From assembly GCF_017876545.1 (NCBI RefSeq), contig NZ_JAGIOD010000001.1, positions 3,076,406 to 3,140,405 of the forward strand: a DNA stretch of 64,000 bases, written 5' to 3'. Below, in pieces: positions 1 to 9,448 of this stretch. Positions within the stretch are counted from its first letter, which is position 1, and each line of letters starts with the position of its first letter. Source of the stretch: Brachybacterium sacelli. GTDB taxonomy: Bacteria; Actinomycetota; Actinomycetes; Actinomycetales; Dermabacteraceae. Made by a program: the position numbers and the translations under genes. The notes beneath the pieces were generated by a model that saw only the letters and a program-made list of their open reading frames with translations, was not told the DNA's origin and searched no databases.

Positions 1-506
1 CCGAACGGGCGCACCTGGGCCTCTCGGCAGACATGCGCTACCAGGGGCAGGCCTACGAGCTGACCGTGGCACTCGCTACTCGACCCCTGGACCGGGCCGA
101 TGAGCTGGTCCCGGATCTCAGCACCCTCCGTGAGGCCTTCCATGCAGAACACGAGAGGGTGCACGGCTTCCGGGACGAGAACGCCGCGGTCGAACTCGGC
201 ACGTTGCGCCTCGCAACTCTCTCCCCCGCGACCGAGGCACCGCACGCCGCCGCGGTCCCCACCACCGGCACCGAATCGCCCCCGCCAACGGCGCACCGAG
301 ATCTTCGCGAGAGAGGCCGCTGGGTGAGGGCGTCCATATACGCGGCCGCAGCGCTGCCCGGTCACGCAACGGTGACCGGCCCGGCCGTGATCGACGTGTC
401 GGACAGCACCGTCCTAGTCCCGACCGGCTGGACGGCGGCATCCGGCATTGACGGCACCATCCACCTGACCAGACAGCACCACCCAACGCAGGAGGACCGA
501 GCATGA
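1..506 (+). CDS. hyuA: Hydantoinase/oxoprolinase subunit A, C-terminal part (5' end outside window)
   Basis: The reading frame is open from base 3, so the gene begins before the window. The visible part starts ERAHLGLSADMRYQGQAYEL, which matches the C-terminal region of HyuA / N-methylhydantoinase A / acetone carboxylase beta-type proteins (typical LSADMRYxGQxYELxV). These cytosolic subunits work with HyuB in ATP-dependent opening of hydantoin, oxoproline or related rings. The stop overlaps the hyuB start by 4 bp (ATGA), so the two are translationally coupled, as usual for this enzyme family. The substrate cannot be told from this fragment. The family call is from motif recognition only. Confidence 0.85.
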   Translation, partial: ERAHLGLSADMRYQGQAYELTVALATRPLDRADELVPDLSTLREAFHAEHERVHGFRDENAAVELGTLRLATLSPATEAPHAAAVPTTGTESPPPTAHRDLRERGRWVRASIYAAAALPGHATVTGPAVIDVSDSTVLVPTGWTAASGIDGTIHLTRQHHPTQEDRA

Positions 507-2488
507 GCGCGGACATCGGTCGTGACATCGTCGCCCTAAAACTGCGCGCGGCCTCGGAGGAGATGTGCAAGACACTGCAACGCACCAGCCGTAGCCTGTA
601 CGTCAAGGAGACCGCCGACTTCTGCTGCGCGATCGCCGACGTCGACGGCCGGTTCGTGGCCTACCCGCGCAACATCGGGGTCTCCGGCTTCGTGGGTCTG
701 AACGTCAAGACAACCGTGGAGGCCGCGACGCAGAGCGGACCGCTGCGACCCGGCGACGTGATCATCGCCAACGACCCGTACTCGACACGGGGGCTGGCCA
801 CTCACCTGCCGGACATCCAGATGATCCGCCCGTACTTCGACGGCGAGCAGATCGTCGGCTACGGATGGTGCTTCATCCACTGCTCGGACATCGGCGGACG
901 CGTGCCCTCGTCGATCAGCCCCACCAACGACTCGATCTTCGCAGAGGGACTGCAGATCCCGCCCGTGAGGATAGTTCGCGAAGGCCGCGTCGACCCCGAT
1001 GTCGAGCGTCTGGTGCTGCGCAACTCCCGAACGCCCGAAGCCAACCGCGGCGACTTCCAGGCGATGTTCGCGGCGCTCGAGACGGGCAGCAGACGTCTCC
1101 AGGAGATCCTAAACCGCTACGGGCGACCGACATTGCTCTCCGCGCACGAGGCGATGGTCGAGGAAACCGCAGTGCGCGCCCGCGCTGCGCTGAGGGTGCT
1201 CAAGGACGGCCGCTATCGCTTTGTCGACTTTCTCGACCACGACGGCGTCTCCAGGTTGCCGGTCCGAATCAGCGTGCTGATCACGATGCGCGACGGCACG
1301 ATGGACATCGACTTCACCGGCACTGACCCCCAGGTGCGCTCCGCCTTCAACGTCGCCAGCCAGGGCACGGTTCACGCTTGGCTGGTCACCCGAGTGCTCG
1401 CGCTCGTCGGCACCCTCGATCCGGAGATCCACCTCAATGCCGGCCTCACTCGAGATGTGAGCGTTACCGTTCCCCCGGGATCGTTGGTCAACGCGCAACG
1501 GCCAGCCGCGGTCGGAGTGCGCCACGCCAGCTCCTCACGTGTCAACGATGCACTCTCGGGGGCCCTCATCCAGGCGGCTCCGCAGGTGGTGCCGGCTGCC
1601 AGCAGCGGACTGGTAGTGCCCGTCGTGCTCGCCGAGCAGCACCCCGACGGCGATGTGGTGCAGGTGCTCGAACCGATGGTCGGTGGCATGGGAGCTCGGT
1701 ACGGGGCCGACGGTGTCGACGGACGTGACTCGGGCATCTCTAACCTTTCGAACAATCCGGTTGAGACCGTCGAGGCCGAGCTGTCTACGACGATCCATCG
1801 CTACTCCCTTCGCCCGGATTCGGGTGGCCCGGGCCGCTGGCGCGGCGGTACCGGCCTGGAGTTGGTGTTCGAGGTCCATGCGCCCGCCTCGTTACTGACC
1901 CGCGGCCTGGAGCGACGGGTCTTCCGGCCCTGGGGGTTCGAGGGTGGGCTTCCGGGTGCTCAAAGCGAGCTCGTGATCAACGAGGGCACAGAACACGAGC
2001 AGCGACCGTCGGCTCCGGATGTCATCTCGGTCGGACCCGGGGACGTGGTCACTCTGCGCACCGCAGGTGCCGGGGGCTTTGGAGACCCGTTCGCTCGCGA
2101 TGCTCTCGCCGTACTGGATGACGTCTCGGCAGGTCTGGTCGGAATCACGTCGGCCGAGAGGGACTACGGAGTCGTGATCGTGGACGGAGCGGTAGACGAG
2201 GAGGCCACCGCCCAGCGGCGCTCCGGACGGCCCACCAACGGCGCAGATCACGGGCGAGGAGCCGAGATCTCTCGCTGGGAGTCGGTGTTCGACACCGAGA
2301 CCTACGACCGCTTCGTCAGCGCGCTCATGGTGCGACCGCTGGTCGAACGGTCCGGCATTCGCGAGCGATTGCTATTGGCAGTCCTCGCCGAGCTTCCAGG
2401 CTCCTTCCCGACCGTCGCGGCCGACGACAACGAGATCACCCTTGCCCGAGCCAGGTTCGCGGCCGAAGTCACGCAGCTGGAGGCCTGA
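503..2488 (+). CDS. hyuB: Hydantoinase/oxoprolinase subunit B
   Basis: A 661-aa protein, full length for HyuB (about 500-700 aa). It opens with DIVALKLRAASEEMCKTLQR and SLYVKETADFCCAIAD, followed by PGDVIIANDPYSTRGLATHL, the diagnostic block of hydantoinase B / 5-oxoprolinase B. Later blocks such as YSLRPDSGGPGRWRGGTGLE and TAGAGGFGDPFARD (about residues 430-535) also fit. It should form the second subunit of an ATP-dependent hydantoin or oxoproline type hydrolase in the cytosol with the upstream gene. The ATG at 503 overlaps the hyuA stop. The last 100 residues or so after GFGDP look like an added C-terminal extension. Substrate unknown. Confidence 0.9.
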   Translation: MSADIGRDIVALKLRAASEEMCKTLQRTSRSLYVKETADFCCAIADVDGRFVAYPRNIGVSGFVGLNVKTTVEAATQSGPLRPGDVIIANDPYSTRGLATHLPDIQMIRPYFDGEQIVGYGWCFIHCSDIGGRVPSSISPTNDSIFAEGLQIPPVRIVREGRVDPDVERLVLRNSRTPEANRGDFQAMFAALETGSRRLQEILNRYGRPTLLSAHEAMVEETAVRARAALRVLKDGRYRFVDFLDHDGVSRLPVRISVLITMRDGTMDIDFTGTDPQVRSAFNVASQGTVHAWLVTRVLALVGTLDPEIHLNAGLTRDVSVTVPPGSLVNAQRPAAVGVRHASSSRVNDALSGALIQAAPQVVPAASSGLVVPVVLAEQHPDGDVVQVLEPMVGGMGARYGADGVDGRDSGISNLSNNPVETVEAELSTTIHRYSLRPDSGGPGRWRGGTGLELVFEVHAPASLLTRGLERRVFRPWGFEGGLPGAQSELVINEGTEHEQRPSAPDVISVGPGDVVTLRTAGAGGFGDPFARDALAVLDDVSAGLVGITSAERDYGVVIVDGAVDEEATAQRRSGRPTNGADHGRGAEISRWESVFDTETYDRFVSALMVRPLVERSGIRERLLLAVLAELPGSFPTVAADDNEITLARARFAAEVTQLEA

Positions 2489-3785
2489 ACTCGATCCGTC
2501 GCTACTGTCGGCGACGGTGGGAGACCCCGCGCCCCACCCCGCCGAGCCGCAGCGAGGCGATCGGGCGTGGGCGACAGCCCGAACCACTACCCTCACACCG
2601 CCGAACCAACACGTAGCGCCGAGCCGGCCCCAGAGCCTTAACAAGGGGTCGCTCACTCCCTCCCCGGCCGACTCGCTCCGGCGGTTGTCCTCGCTGGCGC
2701 TCGTCCGTCCTTGGTGCTCACTGTCCGGTCTGGTCGGTTCGCTCCCTGCCGGGGCTTCGCCCCTTGGTGGTGGTCGTGGCGTGGATCGGTGCGATGTCGG
2801 TGCGCTGCGCGCGCATGACGCAGCCGTGGCGCCCACTGGTCGCTGCTCTCGGTGCGAAACCGGTGCGCTGACTGGGCGGGTCCCTCGGTACGCGTCCTCT
2901 CAGCCGTCGCAACGCTGCCCTCGTGACGTTCACGGTTCGTCAGCTGTGCGCTGCGCACAGCGCTGCTCGTGCATGGTCTCCCCGCGCACTTCTTGGATTC
3001 TCGGTACCCGCGTTCAGTACTGCGGGCGTCGACGCTGGCCGGGGCCTGCGTCTGCTCGTACTTCGTACTTTGCAATGCTTCGCGTTTCGTGGTCGTCGCG
3101 GTGTCGGTGCGTTCCCGCCCACTTCACGAAGTGTCGATCTAGTCGGCGTGTTCCATGGATCGGAGATCCCCGGATGCACTCAAGGAGTGGTCGGATTCCC
3201 GCTGCGCGGCGCATGCGCTACGCGCCCGATACGTTGCGCGTGACGCTAAGTGTGGCGAGAACTCGTGCACACCGACGTGAACGGTTCCCTCGCGGAGCGG
3301 TGCGTTGCGCATCGCGCCGCGTGTTGTTGCGCGCAGCGCATGCGTTCCGCCCGCGGAGCGTGTTCGGGCGGAGCCCGTGGCGAAGTACGAAGTACGAGCA
3401 GACGGACGCAGTCCGTGACGCAACGCGTAGCGCGAGTTGTCGGACGCCGTCCGATGCGCAGCGCGAAGCGCAAGCAGTCCCCGCCGGATCGGATGACCTC
3501 ACAAGGAACGCTGAATCGACCATCCCGATAGGCGAAGCCGGAGGAACACAGGGGTCGATACACGGACGAGGTCATACGACTGGACGCACCACGATTCCCG
3601 CGGCGAAGCCGCATCGTGGACACAGCGCGTTCAGGGCGGGGACTCGTCCTGGGCGGCGCGAATGATTCTTCAAGGTCAGGTGGCATCTAAAACCTGAAAT
3701 CCGAGGATCGATGCGTGAGATTCTTCGTTGCCCGTCAACATCGGTAGGCGCGTGCCCTGACCTGGTCGAGCACTCAGCTTAAGCA
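2489..3785. other. Palindrome-dense region without a convincing gene
   Basis: About 1.3 kb between hyuB and the GIY-YIG gene. Open frames here are arginine/serine-rich and compositionally artificial. What is visible is a dense set of short perfect palindromes: GGGGCTTCGCCCC near 2754, CTGTGCGCTGCGCACAG near 2944, CACTTCACGAAGTG near 3120, CGGACGCCGTCCG near 3441. There is also a 20-bp perfect inverted repeat (3051-3070 against 3383-3402). It contains two CGCCCACT boxes (2830 and 3116) like those in the leaders of the mobile element's genes. Structured RNA, an origin or an end of the element are all possible; I cannot choose between them. Confidence 0.6.
3051..3402. repeat. 20-bp perfect inverted repeat, arms 3051-3070 and 3383-3402
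   Basis: The left arm TCTGCTCGTACTTCGTACTT is the exact reverse complement of the right arm AAGTACGAAGTACGAGCAGA. Each arm itself contains the doubled unit GTACGAAGTACGA. The arms enclose about 310 bp of palindrome-rich sequence. The repeat is seen directly; its function is unknown. Confidence 0.85.
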
Positions 3786-4103
3786 TCAGGGCACATTCTT
3801 CAGAGGGTGACCCTGGGCTCGTAGCCTCCGTATCCAATACGTTTCGCGCTCGTACGCCTGTTGGCGGTAACCAGTAAACTCCTCGAGTAGGACGATCTGC
3901 GGGGCGTCGCCGGATTCGCGCACAGCCCTAATCCAATCAGCCTTCTTACTGTGACCTGGACGTCGGAGATGGTCCTCAAGTCGTCGATGTAACGCGTCTG
4001 CAGTCTGGCCAACATAATGGGCCGTAAGGCGGTCAGGTGTGAGGAGTGCGTAGATCCGGAATAGTTTTCTGGCTGCTGATCCGAGTCCTGGGCTGCCTGG
4101 CAT
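3786..4103 (-). CDS. Small GIY-YIG nuclease-domain protein
   Basis: A 105-aa protein made almost entirely of a GIY-YIG fold. IYALLT (GIY strand) and HYVGQT (YIG strand) are separated by about 10 residues, LHRRLEDHLRR supplies the arginine helix, and ERETYWI carries the likely catalytic glutamate near residue 86. Single-domain GIY-YIG proteins cut DNA or are carried as small endonucleases by phages and mobile elements. GGAAG lies about 9 nt upstream of the ATG at 4103. It sits between the palindrome-rich region and the divergent VirD4-like gene, so it probably belongs to the mobile element. The target is unknown; a homing or repair-type nuclease is possible. Confidence 0.8.
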   Translation of the reverse strand: MPGSPGLGSAARKLFRIYALLTPDRLTAHYVGQTADALHRRLEDHLRRPGHSKKADWIRAVRESGDAPQIVLLEEFTGYRQQAYERETYWIRRLRAQGHPLKNVP

Positions 4104-4295
4104 TTGATCACTTCCAAGAGTCTGGGAATCTGCGTATCCTGCTACGTGCCGTTCGAAGTTCAGGGATCGGCTGAAGGCATCGCCCTCTCGACCAGGCTAG
4201 CTATGGCTGGCGACAATCGCCGAGTCGCGACGGTGAGTCCGTCGTCCTGAGGGGCTGCGGATCGACCGTAAGCCTTGGGGAAGCATCCCCCGGGA

Positions 4296-4309
4296 CTCCT
4301 TCGCATATG
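4296..4309 (+). promoter_or_regulatory. Shared promoter-like box CTCCTTCGCATATG (copy 1)
   Basis: The 14 bp CTCCTTCGCATATG lies 8 nt before the ATG at 4317 and is repeated identically at 30444-30457 in front of the second plus-strand transfer operon. CATATGT is placed so that transcription could begin close to the ATG. Position and identity are seen; promoter function is inferred. Confidence 0.5.
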
Positions 4310-4316
4310 TAGGGGC

Positions 4317-6866
4317 ATGAGTACATCCGCCGTGATCCGCCGGGTGGCCCGAGCATCCGGTGGCCAGAACAGTCCCGAGCTCGTCGCCACCCGAATGCGT
4401 TCCTTCGCGTCCTCGCTCAGCCCTCGCACCGCAGCGACGTTCCTTGCCGTCATGACCAGCGACGGGCTAGAGAATTACCTGATCACCCCGGACACCGACA
4501 GCATGAACAAGGCCGCCCTGTCCGCGGCGCATGCGGTCACGGGCAGGCTCTCCTACGTAGACGAGTTGCCGGATCTGCGCGCCGCCGACCAGGTCGGGCA
4601 TCTGTTCTTCCGTCCGGGTGGGACGCGTGCGTCGACGACGCAGTCCGGTAGGGATCCGTTCTCGATGGCGGCGTCGCTGGCGGACATGCCGGTTGGGTCC
4701 TGGGTGGCGATCACGATGCGGGCCCCGCACCGCGGTCTGCTACTGCACGAGGACCGACTGTGGGATCGGTGGATCAAGGGACGCATCGTCGGCGGGACCC
4801 ACCACTCCCTCGAACCGAACGGCGTGATCGCGCATGTCGCCGCGGCATCCACGTCCCGCTCGAGCGTCGACTCTTTGCTGCGTCAGGTGGCCGGCGACAT
4901 GCACGGCTTCGACCTCGAGACGCGGACCGTCCGCTTCCCCCGCACCTGGGTGCTCGCGCAACTGCTCGCTGCAACTCTCACGTTCGTCGCTGCGGGGATC
5001 GGCGTGCAGCTCATCGCTCCGAGTATCGCGACAGTGATCCCCGCCGAGGTCGCCTCGATGATCACCACCGCCCTGTTCACTGCCGCGGTCCTGCCGCTAC
5101 TCGCGATGGCGGGGTACGTGGTGTGGGGTCGGCGGTACGAGAAGCGGTTCCGTACCGGCCGATTCCCGCTGCCGCCGCGGCGATGGGCGTTGCGCACCCG
5201 TCCCCCGACGCAAGGCAATGATCAGGGCCGGGCCGAGTCCACGCAGGACTTCCAGAGCGGATCCTCGAAGCGTTCCGGTGACCCAGGTGACTACCCGCTG
5301 AACCGGGGAGCGTTCAAGCTCGGGGCGATCCTCCCAGTCGGTGCTCTCGCCCCCGCATCCGGTTCGGCATCGGGCACTTCCGAGACGGGTGACCGCAGTG
5401 CGCCGGCGTCTCTGCTGCGCCGCATCGGACCGGTCATCGGCTTGGACGCTATCGGCCGGATGGTGCGTCTGTCGGCCCTGGATCTGTGGGCCGGGATCGC
5501 TGTGTTCGGCAAGCCCCGTTCCGGCAAGTCGTATCTTCTGCGGTCCTTGTTCGCGTTCTTGCTGATGGACCAGCAGCCACTCCCCCGCGACACCGCCACG
5601 GCACCGGAGCAGTCGGCGTCCATGCTCGGCGAGGAGGGTGTGATCGTGGCGTTTGAGTCGAAGTCCGGGCAGGACACTGCCGAGTACCAGGCATGGGCCA
5701 CGTCGCTCGGTAGACGCAAGGTGCACGTGTTCGATCTGGCCGACCCTGACGGTGCCCGCATCAACATGTTCACCGGCGGCGACGGGATCCTCGACAGTGC
5801 CGCGAAGTTCGTGGAGAAGATGATCTACCACTGGGGCAGCGACTCCATCGGCGCCGCATCCGCGAAGACACTCCGCGGAGTGTTCACCACCGCCCTTGGT
5901 GTCCCGACCGACGTCCTGGACGAAGCGATCGGGACGCATCCGGAGGCGCCGACCCCGGCTCCGGTCGCGACGCCGATGTCGATCGCGCACGCGCTGCTCG
6001 GCGGATACGGCGACGAGTTCGGCGTGCACCTGGCCGAGACGATCCGCCGCCGACTCGCCGATGTAAAAACGCACCGCGCAGACGATGACCAGAACGCACT
6101 CGAGATCGCAGTCAGTGGACTGTCCGAGCTCTACGGCGCCACGGTGAAGCCGGCCAGTCGCGCCGCCCTACAGAAGGCACCCTCTTCAAAGGTCGAAGTG
6201 CTGATGCTCGCCCCGCACTGGTGGCGACCAGAGGGCCGCGTCACCACCATCGAAGAGATCCTGCGCCGGCACCTTCGCGTAGTGATCAACTCGGGCGCGA
6301 CCTCCACCCGCACCGGCGCCAGCCGCGACAACCTCCGCCTCCCAGCCGCCGTCGGCAACGCGCTCAGCGGCATGCTCCTGTACTCGCTGAAGGAAGCCAT
6401 CCAGGACGTGTGCGCCGGATGGGAAGAGCAGGGCCGGTACGTCGCGATCATCTGCGACGAGCTCGCCCGTGTTGCGACGAACTCCCCCGAAGTCATCGAG
6501 TGGACCCGCATGCAGGGCCGCTCCTTCGGCGTCATCCCGATCTACGCCACCCAGGAACCCGACCAGCTACCCGACGCAGTTCGGCGCACCATGTTCTCGC
6601 TGTCGACGGTCATCTCCTACGCCCAGGAGAACTCAGACGTCGCCACCCAGATCGCGAAGGACTTCACCGGCGGCGCGAGCGAAGGTTTCGAAGTCGTCCA
6701 CCCCAAGGAAGTGATGGACCTGCCGCGGTACATGACCCTCGTCCGCACCGTGCTCGAGCAGCAACGCCAGAACGTATTCACCGCGAAAGTCCACCCCTTC
6801 GAAGACGACCGCGACGCGTTCCGCGACATCGTCTACCCGGCCGAGACAGAGGACCGGTCCCGATGA
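4317..6866 (+). CDS. VirD4/TraG-like type IV coupling ATPase
   Basis: 849 aa from the ATG at 4317, preferred over the TTG at 4275 because a promoter-like box and AGGGG lie just upstream. Two membrane segments (about residues 211-235 and 246-270) precede a cytosolic motor: Walker A FGKPRSGKSYLLRSL near 397-411 and Walker B IICDELARVA near 711, with TQEPDQLP after it, as in VirD4/TraG/TraD coupling proteins. Such proteins bring the relaxase-DNA complex to the conjugation channel. The stop overlaps the next gene's ATG by 4 bp (ATGA), tying it to the replication-relaxation-like protein, its presumed partner. The N-terminal 200 residues before the membrane segments are unlike VirD4 and unassigned. 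Confidence 0.82.
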   Translation: MSTSAVIRRVARASGGQNSPELVATRMRSFASSLSPRTAATFLAVMTSDGLENYLITPDTDSMNKAALSAAHAVTGRLSYVDELPDLRAADQVGHLFFRPGGTRASTTQSGRDPFSMAASLADMPVGSWVAITMRAPHRGLLLHEDRLWDRWIKGRIVGGTHHSLEPNGVIAHVAAASTSRSSVDSLLRQVAGDMHGFDLETRTVRFPRTWVLAQLLAATLTFVAAGIGVQLIAPSIATVIPAEVASMITTALFTAAVLPLLAMAGYVVWGRRYEKRFRTGRFPLPPRRWALRTRPPTQGNDQGRAESTQDFQSGSSKRSGDPGDYPLNRGAFKLGAILPVGALAPASGSASGTSETGDRSAPASLLRRIGPVIGLDAIGRMVRLSALDLWAGIAVFGKPRSGKSYLLRSLFAFLLMDQQPLPRDTATAPEQSASMLGEEGVIVAFESKSGQDTAEYQAWATSLGRRKVHVFDLADPDGARINMFTGGDGILDSAAKFVEKMIYHWGSDSIGAASAKTLRGVFTTALGVPTDVLDEAIGTHPEAPTPAPVATPMSIAHALLGGYGDEFGVHLAETIRRRLADVKTHRADDDQNALEIAVSGLSELYGATVKPASRAALQKAPSSKVEVLMLAPHWWRPEGRVTTIEEILRRHLRVVINSGATSTRTGASRDNLRLPAAVGNALSGMLLYSLKEAIQDVCAGWEEQGRYVAIICDELARVATNSPEVIEWTRMQGRSFGVIPIYATQEPDQLPDAVRRTMFSLSTVISYAQENSDVATQIAKDFTGGASEGFEVVHPKEVMDLPRYMTLVRTVLEQQRQNVFTAKVHPFEDDRDAFRDIVYPAETEDRSR

Positions 6867-8305
6867 ACACTCGGCACCTCGCTGACCTGCCCAGTCCCAT
6901 CGCGTCGGTCCCGTTCCGTGCCGCAGAGCGCGTGGACCCGTACTGGGAGGGGATGTTCGCGACCGGCAGCTCCGATGGCTGGGTCTCCGCCTCCCAGCAC
7001 CGCCGCGCCCCCGCATCCCAGATGCGATGGTCCGGCATCCCGCCCCGCTACGTCACCGGCCAGGACCAGGCGCTGAAGGAGATGCGCACCAACCGTCACC
7101 GCCCCTCGATCCTCGCCGCGCTTGGCGCCGTCTCCTCCTGGCGCACCGTCACCCGCGAGCAGCTCGCCTGCATCGCCGGGTCACGCGTCATGGGAAACAC
7201 CTACCCAGCCGCGCTCTCAGCCCCGTTCAGTGCCGGCCTGCTCGCCCACGGCTACGTCTCTGCCGGCATGAACCGTCTCGCCCCCGCTGCGCAGCGGATG
7301 AGTATGTGGACCGTTGGCGACCAGATCGACGCCTACGCCCAGTACCGCAAGTCCCTCACGTTCGCCGAGCACATCGCCATCACCGGCGGACAGGACTGGA
7401 GCAGCGAACACCGCTTCGACCGCCACAACGTCCTCACCACCGAGCTCGCACTCCGCGTCGCAGAGTTCTGCGACGTCGCCACGGTGCTCGGCGAAAAGCA
7501 GATCTCCCTACCGTCCATGCTCGCCGCCTCAGGGCTACAGGTGCAGCAGGCGGATCTGGGCCGCCGGGCCGATGCCGGGATCGTGCGCCGCGACGGGCTC
7601 GTCATCGCGCTCGAGACCACGGCCTCGGTCGGGGAGGCGTTCCGACGGAAGATGGCTAAGTGGGCACAGATCCTCCAACGCCACCCCACCTACGAGCTGC
7701 CGTTGGTGGTCCTCGTCGTGGACGTGTCCACGCCGTCGCAGGCGACCAGCGCCGCCGCGAAGAACACCGCCCACGCCGAGATCCAAGCCGCGATCCGCGA
7801 AGCCGTCCGCGACTACCCCGGCACTGCACTGAACCGGACCGCCGCACGGCTCGGCGTCGTCTCGTGGACGGACTGGTTCCCCGGCCCGCACCAGATCGCT
7901 GACTCCATCAACGGACTCACCGCCTCGTTCCTCGCCCGCGGCACCAACGGTGGCGAGGACGGCTGGCGACCCGTGCAACTACTGGACGTGGCACAGCTGC
8001 CGTATCGGGAGGGCTCCACGATGGCGGGCGAGATGATCTCGACGAATGCGCGCCTGCTTGCCGGCACCCCCTATTGGCTCCGCCCCGGGACCGTCCCGCG
8101 CACCTACCAGTACCTGCTGAACCAGGTCGGCACCGGCGGCATCGACACGTTGAAGCACCCCTCGGTCCCCGACCGCATGACCGGCCCCGGATTCACACAG
8201 CAGGTCGCGGGCCGCAAATGGCGAGGGTTGGTGTCACTCGGCGAGTTCACTGCTTCGTCCACGCCCCACGATCCGCAGGCCGTTGATGCTGATCGAAGTC
8301 CCTAG
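6863..8305 (+). CDS. Replication-relaxation-like protein (relaxase candidate)
   Basis: 480 aa from the ATG at 6863, inside the stop of the VirD4-like gene; longer frames reaching upstream lie within that gene and are not used. A winged-helix-like segment (ILAALGAVSSWRTVTREQLA, about residues 80-100) is followed by NVLTTELALRVAEF (about 191-204) and the block RADAGIVRRDGLVIALETTA with a later KMAKW, about residues 235-270. This resembles the Replic_Relax family of Gram-positive plasmids and ICEs, where a D-x(n)-E-x-T/K arrangement may be a nuclease centre. Translational coupling to a coupling ATPase supports a DNA-processing role. No classical MOB histidine triad was seen. Family call moderate; activity inferred. 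Confidence 0.6.
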   Translation: MNTRHLADLPSPIASVPFRAAERVDPYWEGMFATGSSDGWVSASQHRRAPASQMRWSGIPPRYVTGQDQALKEMRTNRHRPSILAALGAVSSWRTVTREQLACIAGSRVMGNTYPAALSAPFSAGLLAHGYVSAGMNRLAPAAQRMSMWTVGDQIDAYAQYRKSLTFAEHIAITGGQDWSSEHRFDRHNVLTTELALRVAEFCDVATVLGEKQISLPSMLAASGLQVQQADLGRRADAGIVRRDGLVIALETTASVGEAFRRKMAKWAQILQRHPTYELPLVVLVVDVSTPSQATSAAAKNTAHAEIQAAIREAVRDYPGTALNRTAARLGVVSWTDWFPGPHQIADSINGLTASFLARGTNGGEDGWRPVQLLDVAQLPYREGSTMAGEMISTNARLLAGTPYWLRPGTVPRTYQYLLNQVGTGGIDTLKHPSVPDRMTGPGFTQQVAGRKWRGLVSLGEFTASSTPHDPQAVDADRSP

Positions 8306-8327
8306 CACTGGTCGTCCCTCGCCGGGT

Positions 8328-9338
8328 CTAGATGTAGTTGGTCATGACGTTGTCGACGCCGGTGTGAAGTCGTGAGGCCGGGGGCTGGTCGCCGCAGGCG
8401 GTGTGGGGTCGGTGGAAATTGTAGTGATGGACCCAGATCGCGATCGCTTCGCGCCGCTCGGTCTCGGAGCCGTAGGGGCGGGCGTAGAGGCACTCCTCGG
8501 CCAGGATCCGCTGGTAGCGCTCGATCTTGCCGTTGTGGCGAGGTGTGTAGATCCTCGTACGCTGGTGCCGGGAGATGAAAGCGCAGGTCGATCGCCGAAA
8601 CGCTGAGGCGGTGTAGTTGCTGCCGTTGTCGGTGACCAGCCGCGTGATCCAGGTGATGCCGTGCGCGGCGAAGAACACGCGGGCGCGATGGAAGAACCCG
8701 ATGGTCGTGATCGCTTTCTCGTCCTCGAGCGACTCGGTGTAGGACAGGCGGGAGAAGCCGTCCTCCATGGAGTGGAGGTAGGTGTAGCCGACCTTTTGCT
8801 TGTGGGCGCGCTTGCCGGCGAGGGCCAGTTCGCTGCCACGACCATGGGCCCGCCAGCCGCCGCCGTCGGGAATCTGACCGACCTTCTTGACGTCCATGTG
8901 GACTATGTGGCCGGGGTAGCGGGCGGTGATCTTCCCTGGTGAACGCAGGTTCTCACCGTCTGGGGTGATATCGCGGATCCGGTTCAAGCCGAGGCGGTCC
9001 AGCCACCTCGTCACCGTCCTCACGCAGCACGCGAACCCGTGGCCGTCGGCGAGCTCGCGGGCGATCCGGCGCGCGGACCACTTCCTCTTCCGCCGCCAGG
9101 ACTCGATCAGCTCGAGCACCCAGATCGGGAGGCGGGTGGGGCGGTTCGCCGGCGCGCTGGAGTGGTCTTGCAGGCCTGGGTCGCCGTGCTCGCGGTAGCG
9201 GCCGACCCATTTCGAGAGCGTGGTGCGAGCGATGTGAAACTCGGCCGCGACGTGGGCGATCGGGCGACCGGAGTCGATGACCTGCGCGACAGCTCGCTGC
9301 CTTCCAACGACGGTCAGCGGCGCATTACGGTGGTGCAT
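8328..9338 (-). CDS. IS481-family transposase
   Basis: 336 aa, normal length. The N-terminal helix-turn-helix contains FHIARTTLSKWVGRYREHGD and the catalytic core is an rve/DDE domain: HMDVKKV (first Asp), VTDNGSNY (second Asp) and HNGKIERYQR (Glu). It catalyses cut-and-paste or copy-paste movement of the element. The last IS base is followed by target DNA: the final codon ATC uses two bases of the TCTAGA duplication and the TAG stop lies wholly within it, so the reading frame ends only because of the target sequence. The ATG is at 9338. Confidence 0.93.
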   Translation of the reverse strand: MHHRNAPLTVVGRQRAVAQVIDSGRPIAHVAAEFHIARTTLSKWVGRYREHGDPGLQDHSSAPANRPTRLPIWVLELIESWRRKRKWSARRIARELADGHGFACCVRTVTRWLDRLGLNRIRDITPDGENLRSPGKITARYPGHIVHMDVKKVGQIPDGGGWRAHGRGSELALAGKRAHKQKVGYTYLHSMEDGFSRLSYTESLEDEKAITTIGFFHRARVFFAAHGITWITRLVTDNGSNYTASAFRRSTCAFISRHQRTRIYTPRHNGKIERYQRILAEECLYARPYGSETERREAIAIWVHHYNFHRPHTACGDQPPASRLHTGVDNVMTNYI

Positions 9339-9448
9339 GGAACGGGCCTCTTCCTGCGAGACGGTTGCTTAGACACCACCCATCGTGCAGTCCAGGGGCC
9401 CGTTCCTTCATCCCATACGCCGTGACCACAACGTCATGACCCGCAACA
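8333..9448 (-). mobile_element. IS481-family insertion sequence, complete (1116 bp)
   Basis: The ends are TGTAGTTGGTCATGACGTTGT at the left and the reverse complement of TGTTGCGGGTCATGACGTTGT at the right: 21-bp inverted repeats with three mismatches. A single transposase gene fills the element, and TCTAGA is duplicated at both ends. The element lies downstream of the replication-relaxation gene and does not disrupt a recognisable coding frame. Confidence 0.92.

Noticed and set aside
2442..3665. 407-aa open frame on the plus strand
   Set aside because: Arg/Ser-rich, made of short repeated words, no family resemblance, overlaps hyuB, and lies in palindrome-dense DNA.
3800..4117. Alternative 105-aa minus-strand frame over the GIY-YIG gene
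   Set aside because: The other frame carries the full GIY-YIG motif set and a ribosome site; this one has none.
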